Assembly (NCBI RefSeq): GCF_003335085.1
Contig: NZ_QPEJ01000015.1
Coordinates: 124,001-188,000 of the forward strand
Source of the DNA: Polaribacter sp. WD7
GTDB taxonomy: Bacteria; Bacteroidota; Bacteroidia; Flavobacteriales; Flavobacteriaceae
DNA: 64,000 nt
Direction of reading: 5' to 3'
Part shown: positions 42,840-52,511 of the stretch, in pieces
Layout of the letters: each line of letters opens with the position of its first letter
Numbering within the stretch: the stretch's first letter is position 1
Notes under the pieces: model-generated
Database searches by the model: none
What the model saw: only the letters and a program-made list of their open reading frames with translations
Told to the model about the DNA's origin: nothing
Position numbers and translations under genes: made by a program

Positions 42840-44378
42840 ATGAAAACAGAATTAATAATTCGTTCAAATTCATCTGATATTGATTTTGCCTTATTAAGAG
42901 ATGGAAAACTTATTGAATTAAATAATGAAACAACCGATAATAAATTTTCTGTTGGCGATATTTTTTTAGCCAAAATAGGAAAAGTGTTAACGGGTTTAAA
43001 TGCATCCTTTGTAAATGTAGGCTATGAAAAAGATGGCTTTTTACATTATCATGATTTAGGGGCGCAAGTAAATTCATTAAACAAATTCATTAAGAAAGTA
43101 AGCACAGGTAAGTATAAAGAATTCACTTTAAAAAATTTCCAAAAGGAAAACGACATTAACAAAGACGGTAGTATTAATGAAGTACTAAAAACAGGGCAAA
43201 ACCTATTGGTACAAATTGTAAAAGAACCAATTTCTACAAAAGGACCTAGATTAAGTTCAGAGTTGTCTATAGCAGGTAGATTTTTGGTCTTAGTTCCTTT
43301 TTCTAACCGAGTTTCTGTTTCACAAAAAATAGCAGACCCAAAAGAAAAAGAACGTTTAAAAAGATTAGCAAAAAGTATTAAACCTAAAGGTTTTGGAGTT
43401 ATTTTAAGAACTGTTGCAGAAGGTAAAAAAGTAGCAGAATTAGATAAAGATTTACAAAACTCTTTAGATAGATGGAAAACAATGTGTAAACGTATTGCAA
43501 ATACAAATACACCAACCAAAATCTTAAGTGAATTAAATAGAGCATCTTCTATTTTAAGAGATGTAATGAACGAATCTTTTACTAACATTGTTACTAATGA
43601 TGATAGTTTAAAATTAGAGATTAAAGAGTATTTGCAAGAGATTTATCCTGAAAAGGAAAATATTGTAAAATTACACAGATCTCAAGTACCAATTTTTGAA
43701 AAATATGGTATAGAAAGACAAATTAAAACATCGTTCGGAAAAACAGTTTCTATGAGTAAGGGTGCTTATTTGGTAATAGAGCACACAGAAGCGTTGCATG
43801 TTATAGATGTAAACAGTGGAAACCGTTCTAACAAAGCAGGCTCTCAAGAAGAAACGGCATTAGAAGTAAATTTAATTGCAGCATCCGAGATTGCACGACA
43901 GTTACAACTGCGTGACATGGGAGGAATAATTGTAGTAGATTTTATTGATATGCACAAATCTGAAAACAGAAACAAACTGTATCAGCATTTAAAAGAGCAA
44001 ATGGCTTTGGATAGAACAAAGCACAAAATATTACCTCCAAGTAAATTTGGATTGATACAAATTACAAGACAAAGGGTAAGACCAGAGTTGAGTATAAAAA
44101 CTACCGAAGACAATCCAAATAAAAATGGACAAGTAGAAGCTCCAATCGTTTTGTTAGACAAAATTGAAGCAGATTTAGAGAAATTTATGTCAAACTCTAA
44201 AGAAAATAAAAAGATACAATTACACGTACATCCTTTTATAGCTGCTTATTTAACAAAAGGAGTAAACTCTATACGTTTTAAATGGTATTTAAAACACAAA
44301 AAGTGGATTACAATTATACCTCGTGACGCTTACACATACTTATATTATAGATTCAAAGCAGTTAAAAACAGAGCTTAA
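42840..44378 (+). CDS. rng: Ribonuclease E/G family protein
   Basis: 512 residues, the RNase G length without the long degradosome tail of RNase E. An S1 domain (VGDIFLAKIGKVLTGLNASF) lies near residues 35-110. The catalytic core contains VIDVNSGNRSN and GGIIVVDFIDMHKSENR, holding the two Asp residues that bind magnesium. It cuts single-stranded AU-rich RNA and takes part in rRNA and mRNA processing. The C-terminal part HPFIAAYLTKGVNS is typical. It has a hairpin leader and its own terminator. Gene naming between rng and rne is by length. Confidence 0.93.
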   Translation: MKTELIIRSNSSDIDFALLRDGKLIELNNETTDNKFSVGDIFLAKIGKVLTGLNASFVNVGYEKDGFLHYHDLGAQVNSLNKFIKKVSTGKYKEFTLKNFQKENDINKDGSINEVLKTGQNLLVQIVKEPISTKGPRLSSELSIAGRFLVLVPFSNRVSVSQKIADPKEKERLKRLAKSIKPKGFGVILRTVAEGKKVAELDKDLQNSLDRWKTMCKRIANTNTPTKILSELNRASSILRDVMNESFTNIVTNDDSLKLEIKEYLQEIYPEKENIVKLHRSQVPIFEKYGIERQIKTSFGKTVSMSKGAYLVIEHTEALHVIDVNSGNRSNKAGSQEETALEVNLIAASEIARQLQLRDMGGIIVVDFIDMHKSENRNKLYQHLKEQMALDRTKHKILPPSKFGLIQITRQRVRPELSIKTTEDNPNKNGQVEAPIVLLDKIEADLEKFMSNSKENKKIQLHVHPFIAAYLTKGVNSIRFKWYLKHKKWITIIPRDAYTYLYYRFKAVKNRA

Positions 44379-44410
44379 ACTGTAATGTAAAGGCAATAAT
44401 TTTTTATCAA

Positions 44411-44442
44411 AAAACCCTGTAACTTAAAAGTTACAGGGTTTT
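44411..44442. terminator. Bidirectional terminator between RNase E/G and the nuclease gene
   Basis: Perfect 15-base arms AAAACCCTGTAACTT and AAGTTACAGGGTTTT are separated by two bases. The rightmost two pairs probably form the loop. It lies between two convergent genes. Confidence 0.9.
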
Positions 44443-44468
44443 GTTGTTTATAATAGACTTTTTGTTAG

Positions 44469-45521
44469 CTAAATTTTCTCTTTAATTAAGTATATATATA
44501 CAGGAAAGTGATCAGAATACCCGCCAGTATAACCCCCGTTAGAAAAGCTGCGTAAAGGATAACCTTTGTATTGACCGTTTGCTTGCATCATAAAACGCTT
44601 GTTAAAAATCATAGCTCTAAACATTTTATATGTAGAATAGTCTTTCTTTCCTGTATCTACTAAAGATGATGATATCAAAATTTGATCAAATAAACTTATA
44701 TTATCTCTATAAGCACCAGTATTTAATCCTCTTTTAAACATTTCTTCATAAGGGTTGTAAAGATCTCCTTCTTTTAAATTTTTCTTTTTTTCTTTAGTTT
44801 TTAAAACCTTTTTTAAACTAGATTCAATAGGGTCATCATTAAAATCTCCCATCGTTAAAATTTTTGCATCAGCATCTTTTTCTCTTATTTGAGCTATTAT
44901 TTTTGTGTTTTCATATGCTGCTTTTTCTCTAAGAGGAATACTGCTAGTACCACCCCTTTTAGAAGGCCAGTGGTTTACAATTATATGAATCAATTCATTA
45001 TCTAAATAACCAGAAACTAAGAGTTGATCTCTTGTGTATACTTTTCTATTGTTCCTATAAATATTAGGATTAATAGCTTCATGATGAATAGGTTTAAAAT
45101 ACCTTTCTTGGTATAATAAAGCAACATCTATACCTCTTTTATCTGGAGAATCATAATGTATAATTCCATAACGTTTCTGAACTAAATGTTTAGAGGCTAT
45201 TAAATCTTCTAAAACACTGAGGTTTTCTACTTCGGCTACACCAATAATTGCTGGACTAGTTTTTGCCTTATCTAAACCAATTTTCGAAATTACACTGGCT
45301 AGTTTGTCAATCTTATCCCAGTATACTTTAGACCTATTAGATTTCAACTCCATAATAGGGCTTGCTTCGTCGTTTTTTGTAACATCATTAATGGTGTCAA
45401 ACAAATTTTCAAGATTGTAAAAAGCAACGGTTCTTATATTGTATTGCTTGCCTTTTTTTTGGCTGAAAGAACATAGAGAAGCCATTAAAAACACAAAAAG
45501 TAAAGTAGGATTTTTTTTCAT
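44469..45521 (-). CDS. Secreted endonuclease/exonuclease/phosphatase-family protein
   Basis: 350 residues. A signal peptide (LFVFLMASLCSFSQ) predicts export. The DNase-I-like motifs are visible: AFYNLENLFD near the start, GVAEVENLSVLEDL with the metal Glu, VNHWPSKRGGT, LTMGDFNDDP and GYSDHFPVYIYL with the catalytic His. Substrates in this fold include DNA, RNA and phosphoesters. It diverges from a TonB receptor and DUF5689 gene, a combination that suggests uptake of cleavage products. It has a TAAATTTG box upstream. Confidence 0.9.
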   Translation of the reverse strand: MKKNPTLLFVFLMASLCSFSQKKGKQYNIRTVAFYNLENLFDTINDVTKNDEASPIMELKSNRSKVYWDKIDKLASVISKIGLDKAKTSPAIIGVAEVENLSVLEDLIASKHLVQKRYGIIHYDSPDKRGIDVALLYQERYFKPIHHEAINPNIYRNNRKVYTRDQLLVSGYLDNELIHIIVNHWPSKRGGTSSIPLREKAAYENTKIIAQIREKDADAKILTMGDFNDDPIESSLKKVLKTKEKKKNLKEGDLYNPYEEMFKRGLNTGAYRDNISLFDQILISSSLVDTGKKDYSTYKMFRAMIFNKRFMMQANGQYKGYPLRSFSNGGYTGGYSDHFPVYIYLIKEKI

Positions 45522-45539
45522 AGAATTTTAATTTGAAAA

Positions 45540-45547
45540 CAAATTTA
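45540..45547 (-). promoter_or_regulatory. -7 box of the secreted nuclease gene
   Basis: On the minus strand TAAATTTG is a full match to TAnnTTTG, 18 bases before the ATG. Confidence 0.5.
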
Positions 45548-45601
45548 TAAAACAATATAGATGTCAGAATAATATAATTTCTATTTCATATTAAAAATTA
45601 T

Positions 45602-45609
45602 TAAATTTG
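45602..45609 (+). promoter_or_regulatory. -7 box of the TonB-dependent receptor gene
   Basis: TAAATTTG fits TAnnTTTG and lies about 49 bases before the ATG at 45658. It makes an upstream TTG at 45607 untranscribed. Confidence 0.45.
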
Positions 45610-45657
45610 AAACAGGTTTCTATGAAACTTAAAAAAAAAAATTGCAAATCAACATAC

Positions 45658-48408
45658 ATGAAAAAAAATTTCATTGCAGTGTTTCTAACGCTGTTTTCTG
45701 TCTATGGAATGTTATCACAGTACAGAGTAAGAGGAATTGTTGTAGATGCAGATTCTGAAAAACCTTTAGTAGATGTTTTAGTATCTGTCATCAATACAAC
45801 TATAAAATTAAAGACCAATGCAGATGGAAGTTTTAGTATCAAAAATTTATCTAATGGTAGTTATATTTTGCAAATTTCTGCAAAGACATATGAAACCCAA
45901 AACTTTCCTGTAGAAATTAATGGAAACACAATAGATTTAGGGCAAATACCTTTATATCATGATATTGCAGAAGATCAAGATTTGAGTTTAATTACCATTA
46001 CAGATGACGAATTAAATGATGATGCAAGTGCTGCTGATAATATTTCGGGTTTATTACAAGCTACTAGAGATGTTTTTTTAAGAACCGCTGCTTTTGAGTT
46101 TAGCGCTTCCTTTTTCAGGATAAAAGGGTTAGATTCTGGTAATGGTAAAGTACTAATAAATGGTGTAGAAATGAATAAGCTTTTAGATGGAAGAGCACAA
46201 TGGAGTAATTGGGGAGGATTGAATGATGTGCTAAGAAATCAAGAATTTAGCAATGGATTAGCACCCTCTAGTTTTACATTTGGTGGTGTTTTAGGTTCTA
46301 CAAATATGAACACTAGAGCATCAGAACAAAGAGCAGGAACTAGGGTTTCTTACGCTTCATCAAATAGAAGTTATGTACATAGAGTTATGGCAACGCATTC
46401 TACAGGTATTTTAAATGGTGGTTGGGCGTTCGTATTCTCTGGAAGTAGAAGATCAGGTCTAGAAGGGTTTAATGAAGGAACAACCTATAATGCATATTCT
46501 TTATTTGCTGCTGTAGATAAAAAATGGAATGATACTCACAGTCTAAATTTTACAGGAATTTTTGCACCTAACAGAAGAGGTAAATCATCACCAAACACAC
46601 AAGAAGTATTCGACTTAAAGGGGATACGCTACAATGATTATTGGGGGTATCTAAACGGAAAAAGAATAAATTCTAGAATAAAAGAAGTTATAGAACCCAT
46701 TTTAATGCTTAATCATTACTGGAATTTTTCAGAAAATACAACCTTACAAAACAACATCTCATATCAATTTGGTCAAATAGGCAATAGTCGTATAGATTTT
46801 AACGGAGGGGCAAACCCAAGCCCTTCATATTATCAAACCCTACCAAGTTTCTTTTTACAAAATAACGATTTTGAAAGTGCTTTTAAAGCAAGAGAAACGT
46901 TTATTAATGAAGGTCAGTTAGATTGGAATCGCTTTTTTGACGCCAATATAACCAATAGAAATGCAGGAGTAAGCGACGCTTTTGTGTTGTATGAAGATAG
47001 AAATGACGATAAACAATTTACCTTTAATAGTATTTTAAATTCGGTTCTCACAGATAACATCACTTTAAATGCTAAAATAGAATATAGACAATTGCGTTCT
47101 AGCGCTTTTGCAGAGGTGATAGATGTATTAGGCGGAAATGGTTATTTAGATATAAATCCTTTTGCAGATACAGAGATAAAAAAACAGAACAATCTTTTAA
47201 ACCCTAACAGAGTGGTTGGGGTTGGAGACAAATTTAGATACAATTATACATTAGATTCTGATATTGCTAATGCCTTTGTACAGACTCAATTTAAATATAA
47301 AAAGGTTGATTTTTATACGGCTTTAAGTCTATCTCAAACAAGTCATCAAAGAGAAGGTTTGTATCAAAATGGACGATTTGAAAATAATTCTTTAGGGCGT
47401 TCAGAAAAATTAAACTTTACTAATTACGGTATAAAAGGGGGTATAACATATAAAATTACAGGACGTCATATTATAGATGCAAATGTGGGCTACTTAACTA
47501 ATGCCCCTACAATTAGAAATTCTTTTTCAAATGTTAGAGAAAACAACAATACTGTAGAAAATATAGAGAGTGAAAAAATTTTCACCTCAGATATTAGCTA
47601 CATTTTAAGAAGTCCAATAGTCATTTCTAGAATTACAGGATATTATACAAACATACAAGATGCAACAGAAATTTCTTTCTTTTTTGCTGATGGAATAGGT
47701 GGTGATAATACAGCATTTGTACAAGAAGTACTTTCTGGTATAGCCAAAAGACATATGGGTTTAGAGGTGGGTATAGAAGCTCAAATTACACCAACAATTA
47801 CCTTAAAAGCAGCTGCTTCTATAGGGCAGTTTACCTATGCAAATAACCCTGATTTATACTTAACTTCTGATGTGGCTAATGTTGGAGGTTTTGATAGCGA
47901 TTTTAGATCAAAAGATTATGTATCGCTTCTTAAAAACCTTAGAATAGCTTCAGGACCACAACAAGCTTTCTCAGTTGGTTTTGAATATAGAGATCCAGAT
48001 TATTGGTGGATAGGAGCAACAACAAACTTTTTTGCAGATACTTTTGTAGATGTAGCGCCATTAAATAGGTCTGCAAACTTTTATGAAGACACAGACGGAC
48101 TTCCATTTACAGATTACGATCCAGTTTTAGCCAGAGTATTGTTACAACAAGAACGTTTTAAAGACTATATGGTTGTAAATCTGGTAGGAGGTAAATCATG
48201 GAAGATAGGAGATAAATTTGTAAGCATTTTTGCTACAGTTAATAACTTATTAAATAAAGAATATAGATCTGGTGGTTTTGAGCAAGGTAGAAATGCCAAT
48301 TTTAGACAATTAAGAAACGATAAAGCCTTAGATAACCCAATATTTGGAAATAGGTATTGGTATGGTAGAGGTACAACATACTTTTTAAATGTAAACTTCA
48401 GATTTTAA
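45658..48408 (+). CDS. TonB-dependent receptor with carboxypeptidase-like regulatory domain
   Basis: 916 residues from the ATG at 45658. A signal peptide (FLTLFSVYGMLSQ) is followed by a carboxypeptidase-like domain (YRVRGIVVDADSEKPLVD), a plug region (ASFFRIKGLDSGNGKVLING and SNWGGLNDVLR) and a long barrel ending FLNVNFRF. The TonB box is not sharply defined; LSLITITDDEL near residue 110 is a candidate. It resembles receptors encoded with DUF5689 lipoproteins rather than SusC. It probably imports nucleotides, phosphate esters or nucleic-acid fragments, an inference from the secreted nuclease next door. Confidence 0.88.
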   Translation: MKKNFIAVFLTLFSVYGMLSQYRVRGIVVDADSEKPLVDVLVSVINTTIKLKTNADGSFSIKNLSNGSYILQISAKTYETQNFPVEINGNTIDLGQIPLYHDIAEDQDLSLITITDDELNDDASAADNISGLLQATRDVFLRTAAFEFSASFFRIKGLDSGNGKVLINGVEMNKLLDGRAQWSNWGGLNDVLRNQEFSNGLAPSSFTFGGVLGSTNMNTRASEQRAGTRVSYASSNRSYVHRVMATHSTGILNGGWAFVFSGSRRSGLEGFNEGTTYNAYSLFAAVDKKWNDTHSLNFTGIFAPNRRGKSSPNTQEVFDLKGIRYNDYWGYLNGKRINSRIKEVIEPILMLNHYWNFSENTTLQNNISYQFGQIGNSRIDFNGGANPSPSYYQTLPSFFLQNNDFESAFKARETFINEGQLDWNRFFDANITNRNAGVSDAFVLYEDRNDDKQFTFNSILNSVLTDNITLNAKIEYRQLRSSAFAEVIDVLGGNGYLDINPFADTEIKKQNNLLNPNRVVGVGDKFRYNYTLDSDIANAFVQTQFKYKKVDFYTALSLSQTSHQREGLYQNGRFENNSLGRSEKLNFTNYGIKGGITYKITGRHIIDANVGYLTNAPTIRNSFSNVRENNNTVENIESEKIFTSDISYILRSPIVISRITGYYTNIQDATEISFFFADGIGGDNTAFVQEVLSGIAKRHMGLEVGIEAQITPTITLKAAASIGQFTYANNPDLYLTSDVANVGGFDSDFRSKDYVSLLKNLRIASGPQQAFSVGFEYRDPDYWWIGATTNFFADTFVDVAPLNRSANFYEDTDGLPFTDYDPVLARVLLQQERFKDYMVVNLVGGKSWKIGDKFVSIFATVNNLLNKEYRSGGFEQGRNANFRQLRNDKALDNPIFGNRYWYGRGTTYFLNVNFRF

Positions 48409-48421
48409 AAAATAAAGAATT

Positions 48422-49831
48422 ATGAAAATAAATAAATTACTCATCATTTTATTAGCTTTAGGGGTTTTTATTTCTCTAAAATCTTGTGTAGAGGATGCTG
48501 ATTTTGAAATACCTCAAGATTTAAATACTACAGAAAATCAAGAGGTAGTTAAAATTGAAGCAGAAATTAACAACCCTAATGGGGTATTAGACTCTATATC
48601 TGTAAGCGGACTTAAAAAGGTTTTTGTTCCAGGAGCAGCAACAGAAATTACATCTGATTTAGTTTTAATTGGTTATGTATCTTCTTCAGACAGAACAGGT
48701 AATTTTTTTAGAGAAATTTTTATTCAAGATCGTTTTGAAGCAGCGGAATCAGGAATAAAAGTTGTTTTGAATTTAAATGATACTTACAATAAATTTAATT
48801 TAGGTAGAAAAATTTATATTAAATTAAAAGGATTATTTATAGGAGAAGTAAGATCTGGTGATGGTGTAATAACTATTGGTAGAGATAATGGAAATACAGT
48901 TGATGATATCATATTGTCTGATATAGACGATTTTATTTTTAGGTCTGTAGAAACGCAAACCTTAGTGCCTAAAAAAATTGAAATTTCAGATATAAATGAT
49001 GCCAGAATAGGAACGTATATACAAATAGAAAACGCGCAATTTCTTAAAAGTTTAATAGGAGAAAATTTTACAGATAGTGATGAGCGTTTTGATACTCGAA
49101 GAACCATACAAAGTTGCACAACAGCAGGCAGTATATCTATAGAAACTAGTTCTTTTTCTAGTTTTAAATCCTCTCCTTTACCTACAAAAAGTTTTACTAT
49201 AAATGCGGTAGTGTCTAAAACGTTTAATGGTATCGATATCATATTGGTTTTAAACGATAAAAATGAGATTAGGGAAACAGGAGAAAGATGTGATCCTGAA
49301 GTTTTAGAGTGTACAGGAACGGTTTCAGACAGCAGCGTTATTTTTGAAGAAAATTTTAACAATATTACAAATGAAAGACAACTTGATAATATGGGATGGA
49401 CCAACATAAATGTATCTGGTGGTTCAGAACGATATGAAAGAAATGCATTTAGTGGAAATTCTTATCTAAAAATTTCTGCTTTTGGTACTAACGAATCACC
49501 GCTAAATGCTTGGTTGGTTTCGCCTGCTATAAATTTAGATAATTCTACTGACGAAGAGCTTTCATTTCAAATTTTTTCAAATTTTGAAACAGGAAAAGCC
49601 TTAGAGGTTTTTGTAACCGAAAATTATACTGGAGATCCTACAACTACCAATTGGATACTTACAGATGCTAATGTACCTGTTGGAGATGGTGGTTTTGGAG
49701 ATTTTGTTCAATCTAAAATAAATATATCTTGTTTAAATGGAAACATACATGTAGCATTTAAATATTTTGGTGCAGATGGAGGAGTAGAAACAAGATATCA
49801 TATAGATGATATTAAAGTTACAGGAAATTAA
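48422..49831 (+). CDS. DUF5689 surface lipoprotein with C-terminal choice-of-anchor-like domain
   Basis: 469 residues. The N-terminal signal ends at ISLKSC, a lipobox. A DUF5689-type region follows (about 40-290; LVLIGYVSSSDRTGNFFREI and LKGLFIGEVRSGDGVITIG are OB-like), then a beta-rich C-terminal part with FEENFNNITNERQLDNMGW and AWLVSPAINLDN, the pattern of choice-of-anchor or sugar-binding modules. It starts 13 bases after the receptor stop, so it is likely the surface lid or binding partner of that receptor. Confidence 0.85.
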   Translation: MKINKLLIILLALGVFISLKSCVEDADFEIPQDLNTTENQEVVKIEAEINNPNGVLDSISVSGLKKVFVPGAATEITSDLVLIGYVSSSDRTGNFFREIFIQDRFEAAESGIKVVLNLNDTYNKFNLGRKIYIKLKGLFIGEVRSGDGVITIGRDNGNTVDDIILSDIDDFIFRSVETQTLVPKKIEISDINDARIGTYIQIENAQFLKSLIGENFTDSDERFDTRRTIQSCTTAGSISIETSSFSSFKSSPLPTKSFTINAVVSKTFNGIDIILVLNDKNEIRETGERCDPEVLECTGTVSDSSVIFEENFNNITNERQLDNMGWTNINVSGGSERYERNAFSGNSYLKISAFGTNESPLNAWLVSPAINLDNSTDEELSFQIFSNFETGKALEVFVTENYTGDPTTTNWILTDANVPVGDGGFGDFVQSKINISCLNGNIHVAFKYFGADGGVETRYHIDDIKVTGN

Positions 49832-49851
49832 ATTGTAAAAATTATAATCAT

Positions 49852-49890
49852 AAAAAAACACTCTATTATAAAATACAGTGGTTTTTTATT
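49852..49890. terminator. Terminator between the DUF5689 gene and the response regulator
   Basis: A run of A followed by CACT pairs with AGTG and a run of T, with one bulged G. The loop is about 14 bases. It lies between convergent genes. Confidence 0.5.
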
Positions 49891-49907
49891 TTAAAAAGAA
49901 ATGTAGA

Positions 49908-50552
49908 CTAAGGTATGTAGATTTTATTTTTTATAGCATACATAACCAAACCAACTCTGTTTTTTACATTTAACTTTGTAAATAAAACGTCTCTATAACC
50001 ATCAATAGTTTTAGGGCTTAAAAACATTTCATCTGCAATTTCTTTATAGGTCATTTCAGAACAAGCATATTTCATAAATGTTAGTTCTCTTTCCTTTAAA
50101 GTAACAGTCTCTTCAGATTTTCCAGAAAGCGATTCTAACAAAAGGGTTGTCACTTTTTTTGTATGAAAAAAACCATTTTCTACAGTTTCTAAAAGGCCTT
50201 TTTCTAGCACATCTTTATCAGTATCTTTTAAGAGATACCCTATAGCACCAGCTTTTAACATTCTTAAAACAGTTGCATTGTCATCTTCTACAGATAGTGC
50301 CATGACATGAACAGAATTATAGTGCTTTGTAATCCACTCTGTAGCTTCAATTCCGTTTAATATAGGCATATTAATGTCCATCAACACAATATCTGGAATA
50401 TTTTTAGGAGAAGAAGTAAATTTATTAATAAGCTCTTGTCCGTTTTTACAAGTGTATAAAACTTTAAACTTATCAAAAGTATTTACCATAGTTGCAATTG
50501 CTTGCGAAAGTAATGTGTGGTCGTCTACAATTACTGCCGAATATTTTGTCAT
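49908..50552 (-). CDS. NarL/FixJ-type response regulator
   Basis: 214 residues. The receiver domain has the Asp-rich start AVIVDDHTLL, phosphorylation Asp in IVLMDINMPILNG near residue 58, and a conserved Lys in GYLLKDTDKD. The LuxR-type DNA-binding domain contains TLKERELTFMKYACSEMTYKEIADEMFLSPKTIDGYRDVL. It would act as a transcription factor switched by the kinase whose gene overlaps its start by four bases. Targets are unknown. Confidence 0.94.
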   Translation of the reverse strand: MTKYSAVIVDDHTLLSQAIATMVNTFDKFKVLYTCKNGQELINKFTSSPKNIPDIVLMDINMPILNGIEATEWITKHYNSVHVMALSVEDDNATVLRMLKAGAIGYLLKDTDKDVLEKGLLETVENGFFHTKKVTTLLLESLSGKSEETVTLKERELTFMKYACSEMTYKEIADEMFLSPKTIDGYRDVLFTKLNVKNRVGLVMYAIKNKIYIP

Positions 50553-51301
50553 AAGTTGTAACTAATATGAAGTGTTGTGCCTTTGTTTTTTTCTGATAAA
50601 AATGTAGCCTCAGCATTAATCAATTTAGCTCTATTTTTAATGTTTTGTAAACCTATGCCTTGAATTTTATTTTGGTTTATTTCAAAACCGATTCCGTTAT
50701 CACAAGCAGAAATTAAAATGTTTTTTTCTGTGAAATCTAGAATTACTTTTAATTCTGATGCTTTTGAATGTTTTATAGTATTCGAAAAAAACTCTTGTAA
50801 AATTCTAAAAATTATAATACTATGTTTTTTATTAATTTTTTGTTCTGTACCTTTGATAATTAACGAAGATGCTATAAAGTTTAGGCGATTAAAACGATCA
50901 ATTTCTAACTGAATAGCCTCTTTTAAATTGATATTTTTTATAGCCTCAGGGTTTATCAATTTAGATAAAGCTCTTATTTCTGTCAAACTTTTAGAAATAG
51001 TGTCAGAAACTTCATGTATATTTTTATCAGTTACGCTTTGAAGCTGAATTTTAGCAAGCGTTAACAACTGGCCAATGTTATCATGAAGTTCCCAGCTTAT
51101 ATTTCTTAGAGTTTCTTCACGTATTTCTATTTGAGTCTCTGCAATCTCTCTTTCAAAACGTTTTTTACTTTCTTCTCTTTCTATCAAAAGTTTATTTTTT
51201 CTTTTTTGAAAAATAGAAAATAAAAATATAACTAAAAGAATTGCCAAGACAATTATTAAAGTAGTGGTAATTAAAATTATTTTACTTCTTTCCAGCTCCA
51301 T
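50549..51301 (-). CDS. Sensor histidine kinase (HisKA_3 type)
   Basis: 250 residues from the ATG at 51301 giving MELERSKIILITTTLIIVLA; longer frames start inside the upstream gene. One membrane helix (about 8-30) is followed by a coiled coil and the phosphorylation site RNISWELHDNIGQLLTLAK with its His. The HATPase region has FSNTIKHSKASELKVI, ISACDNGIGFEINQNKIQGIGLQNI. It has no sensor domain of its own, so the membrane protein or lipoprotein next to it may sense. It pairs with the overlapping NarL-type regulator. Confidence 0.9.
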   Translation of the reverse strand: MELERSKIILITTTLIIVLAILLVIFLFSIFQKRKNKLLIEREESKKRFEREIAETQIEIREETLRNISWELHDNIGQLLTLAKIQLQSVTDKNIHEVSDTISKSLTEIRALSKLINPEAIKNINLKEAIQLEIDRFNRLNFIASSLIIKGTEQKINKKHSIIIFRILQEFFSNTIKHSKASELKVILDFTEKNILISACDNGIGFEINQNKIQGIGLQNIKNRAKLINAEATFLSEKNKGTTLHISYNL

Positions 51302-51915
51302 ATAAATCCTATAATAAAGCAAATATGCATAAAAATAGTGAGTCCATTCATAATCAAAAACAAATCGATTACTTCTGGCATCTCTTTCATGTAATTTATA
51401 ATGGCTGTAAATGGCATACCTCCAATGTAGTAGATTAATAAGCCTATAGTAAACCAAAAAGTAACATCTTTCTTATAATTAATTACTTTGTCAGATAGTA
51501 GAAATTCTCTTAAATATATAACACAAATACAGCCAACTAAAGCAGATCCTAAAAGGGCTGAAATAGCGTTGTAAATTAAATAGATATTTTTGAAACCATA
51601 ATAAAATATAGATAGAACATATGTAAAATTAAAAAGAATCAAACTTAATTTAATAATTTGTAAAGAAGATTTTCTGCTTACAATTTGAATAAAAAATAAG
51701 AATAAAAAATTGAATTCTAGAAATATTAAACAATTGTAAAGTATTAAAGTAGTTCCACCATTTTTAAGAATGATACCTGCAGCATAATCAATTAAGACTA
51801 TAGCTAATAAATAACAGAAAAAATAGAACACCCCATTTTTATTACGATTTTTCAAGTAATATAATAAACAAATAAAAACAGAAAGAAAAGTTAAGACATT
51901 TAGTAGTATTTGCAT
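51277..51915 (-). CDS. Polytopic membrane protein linked to the two-component system
   Basis: 212 residues with about six or seven hydrophobic helices and short loops. No catalytic motif is seen. It starts 11 bases after the lipoprotein stop and overlaps the histidine kinase start by 25 bases. It may be a membrane sensor or transmitter for the kinase, which lacks a sensory domain; this is inference from the operon. I do not recognise a named family. Confidence 0.75.
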   Translation of the reverse strand: MQILLNVLTFLSVFICLLYYLKNRNKNGVFYFFCYLLAIVLIDYAAGIILKNGGTTLILYNCLIFLEFNFLFLFFIQIVSRKSSLQIIKLSLILFNFTYVLSIFYYGFKNIYLIYNAISALLGSALVGCICVIYLREFLLSDKVINYKKDVTFWFTIGLLIYYIGGMPFTAIINYMKEMPEVIDLFLIMNGLTIFMHICFIIGFIWSWKEVK

Positions 51916-51926
51916 TAATGTATTCC

Positions 51927-52511
51927 TTATAGAGGTGGACTCATATGATTTTTATTACCCGCAGAACTTTCTAAATCAAAGTCACTAGACTTTAGCATTT
52001 GTCTTTTTAGCATAGTTGGGTTTTTGTAAGAATCGTAACCCCAATTATAATTAAAATCTAACAGTAATTCTCTTAACGATTTAGGATTACCTACAGAGGA
52101 GTGTAGTGGGTCAAAACTAACTCTATCTTCTCCGTTAATAGTAGTTGCCGGCATATAAAAAAACGTTTGATAGTTTTGTAATTTTGAATCACTATAATTA
52201 GCAGGGTAAGCACTCATTATAAAATTAATACCTGTAATATCAATTTCTTTTTCTCTAGATAATTTTTCTACATACGCAATGTAATTTTTAAGCTGCTCTA
52301 GAGGAATATTAATAATTCTAGCATCTTCTTTAGTATTATTTGCATCTAAAAATCTTTTTTTAGTGGTATCATACTGTCTTAACATAGAAGATATTTCTTT
52401 ATACGTTAGCAAATTAGTAGGTTTAGATACCTTTTTTTCTGATGTAATACAAGAGGATAATGTAGATAAGCTTAATAACATTAAAAAAGTTATTTTATTT
52501 ATTTTTTTCAT
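51927..52511 (-). CDS. Lipoprotein of the two-component operon, function unknown
   Basis: 194 residues. The signal MLLSLSTLSSC gives a lipid-anchored Cys near residue 21. The body is mixed helix and strand, with FYMPATTINGEDRVSFDP and a DLESSAGNKNHMSPPL tail. It is the first gene of a four-gene leftward unit with the membrane protein, kinase and regulator, and could bind a periplasmic signal. No family is recognised, and no matching promoter box is clear upstream. Confidence 0.7.
   Translation of the reverse strand: MKKINKITFLMLLSLSTLSSCITSEKKVSKPTNLLTYKEISSMLRQYDTTKKRFLDANNTKEDARIINIPLEQLKNYIAYVEKLSREKEIDITGINFIMSAYPANYSDSKLQNYQTFFYMPATTINGEDRVSFDPLHSSVGNPKSLRELLLDFNYNWGYDSYKNPTMLKRQMLKSSDFDLESSAGNKNHMSPPL

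Noticed and set aside
45658..49831. SusC/SusD polysaccharide utilisation locus
   Set aside because: The partner is a DUF5689 lipoprotein, not SusD, and no glycoside hydrolase is present.
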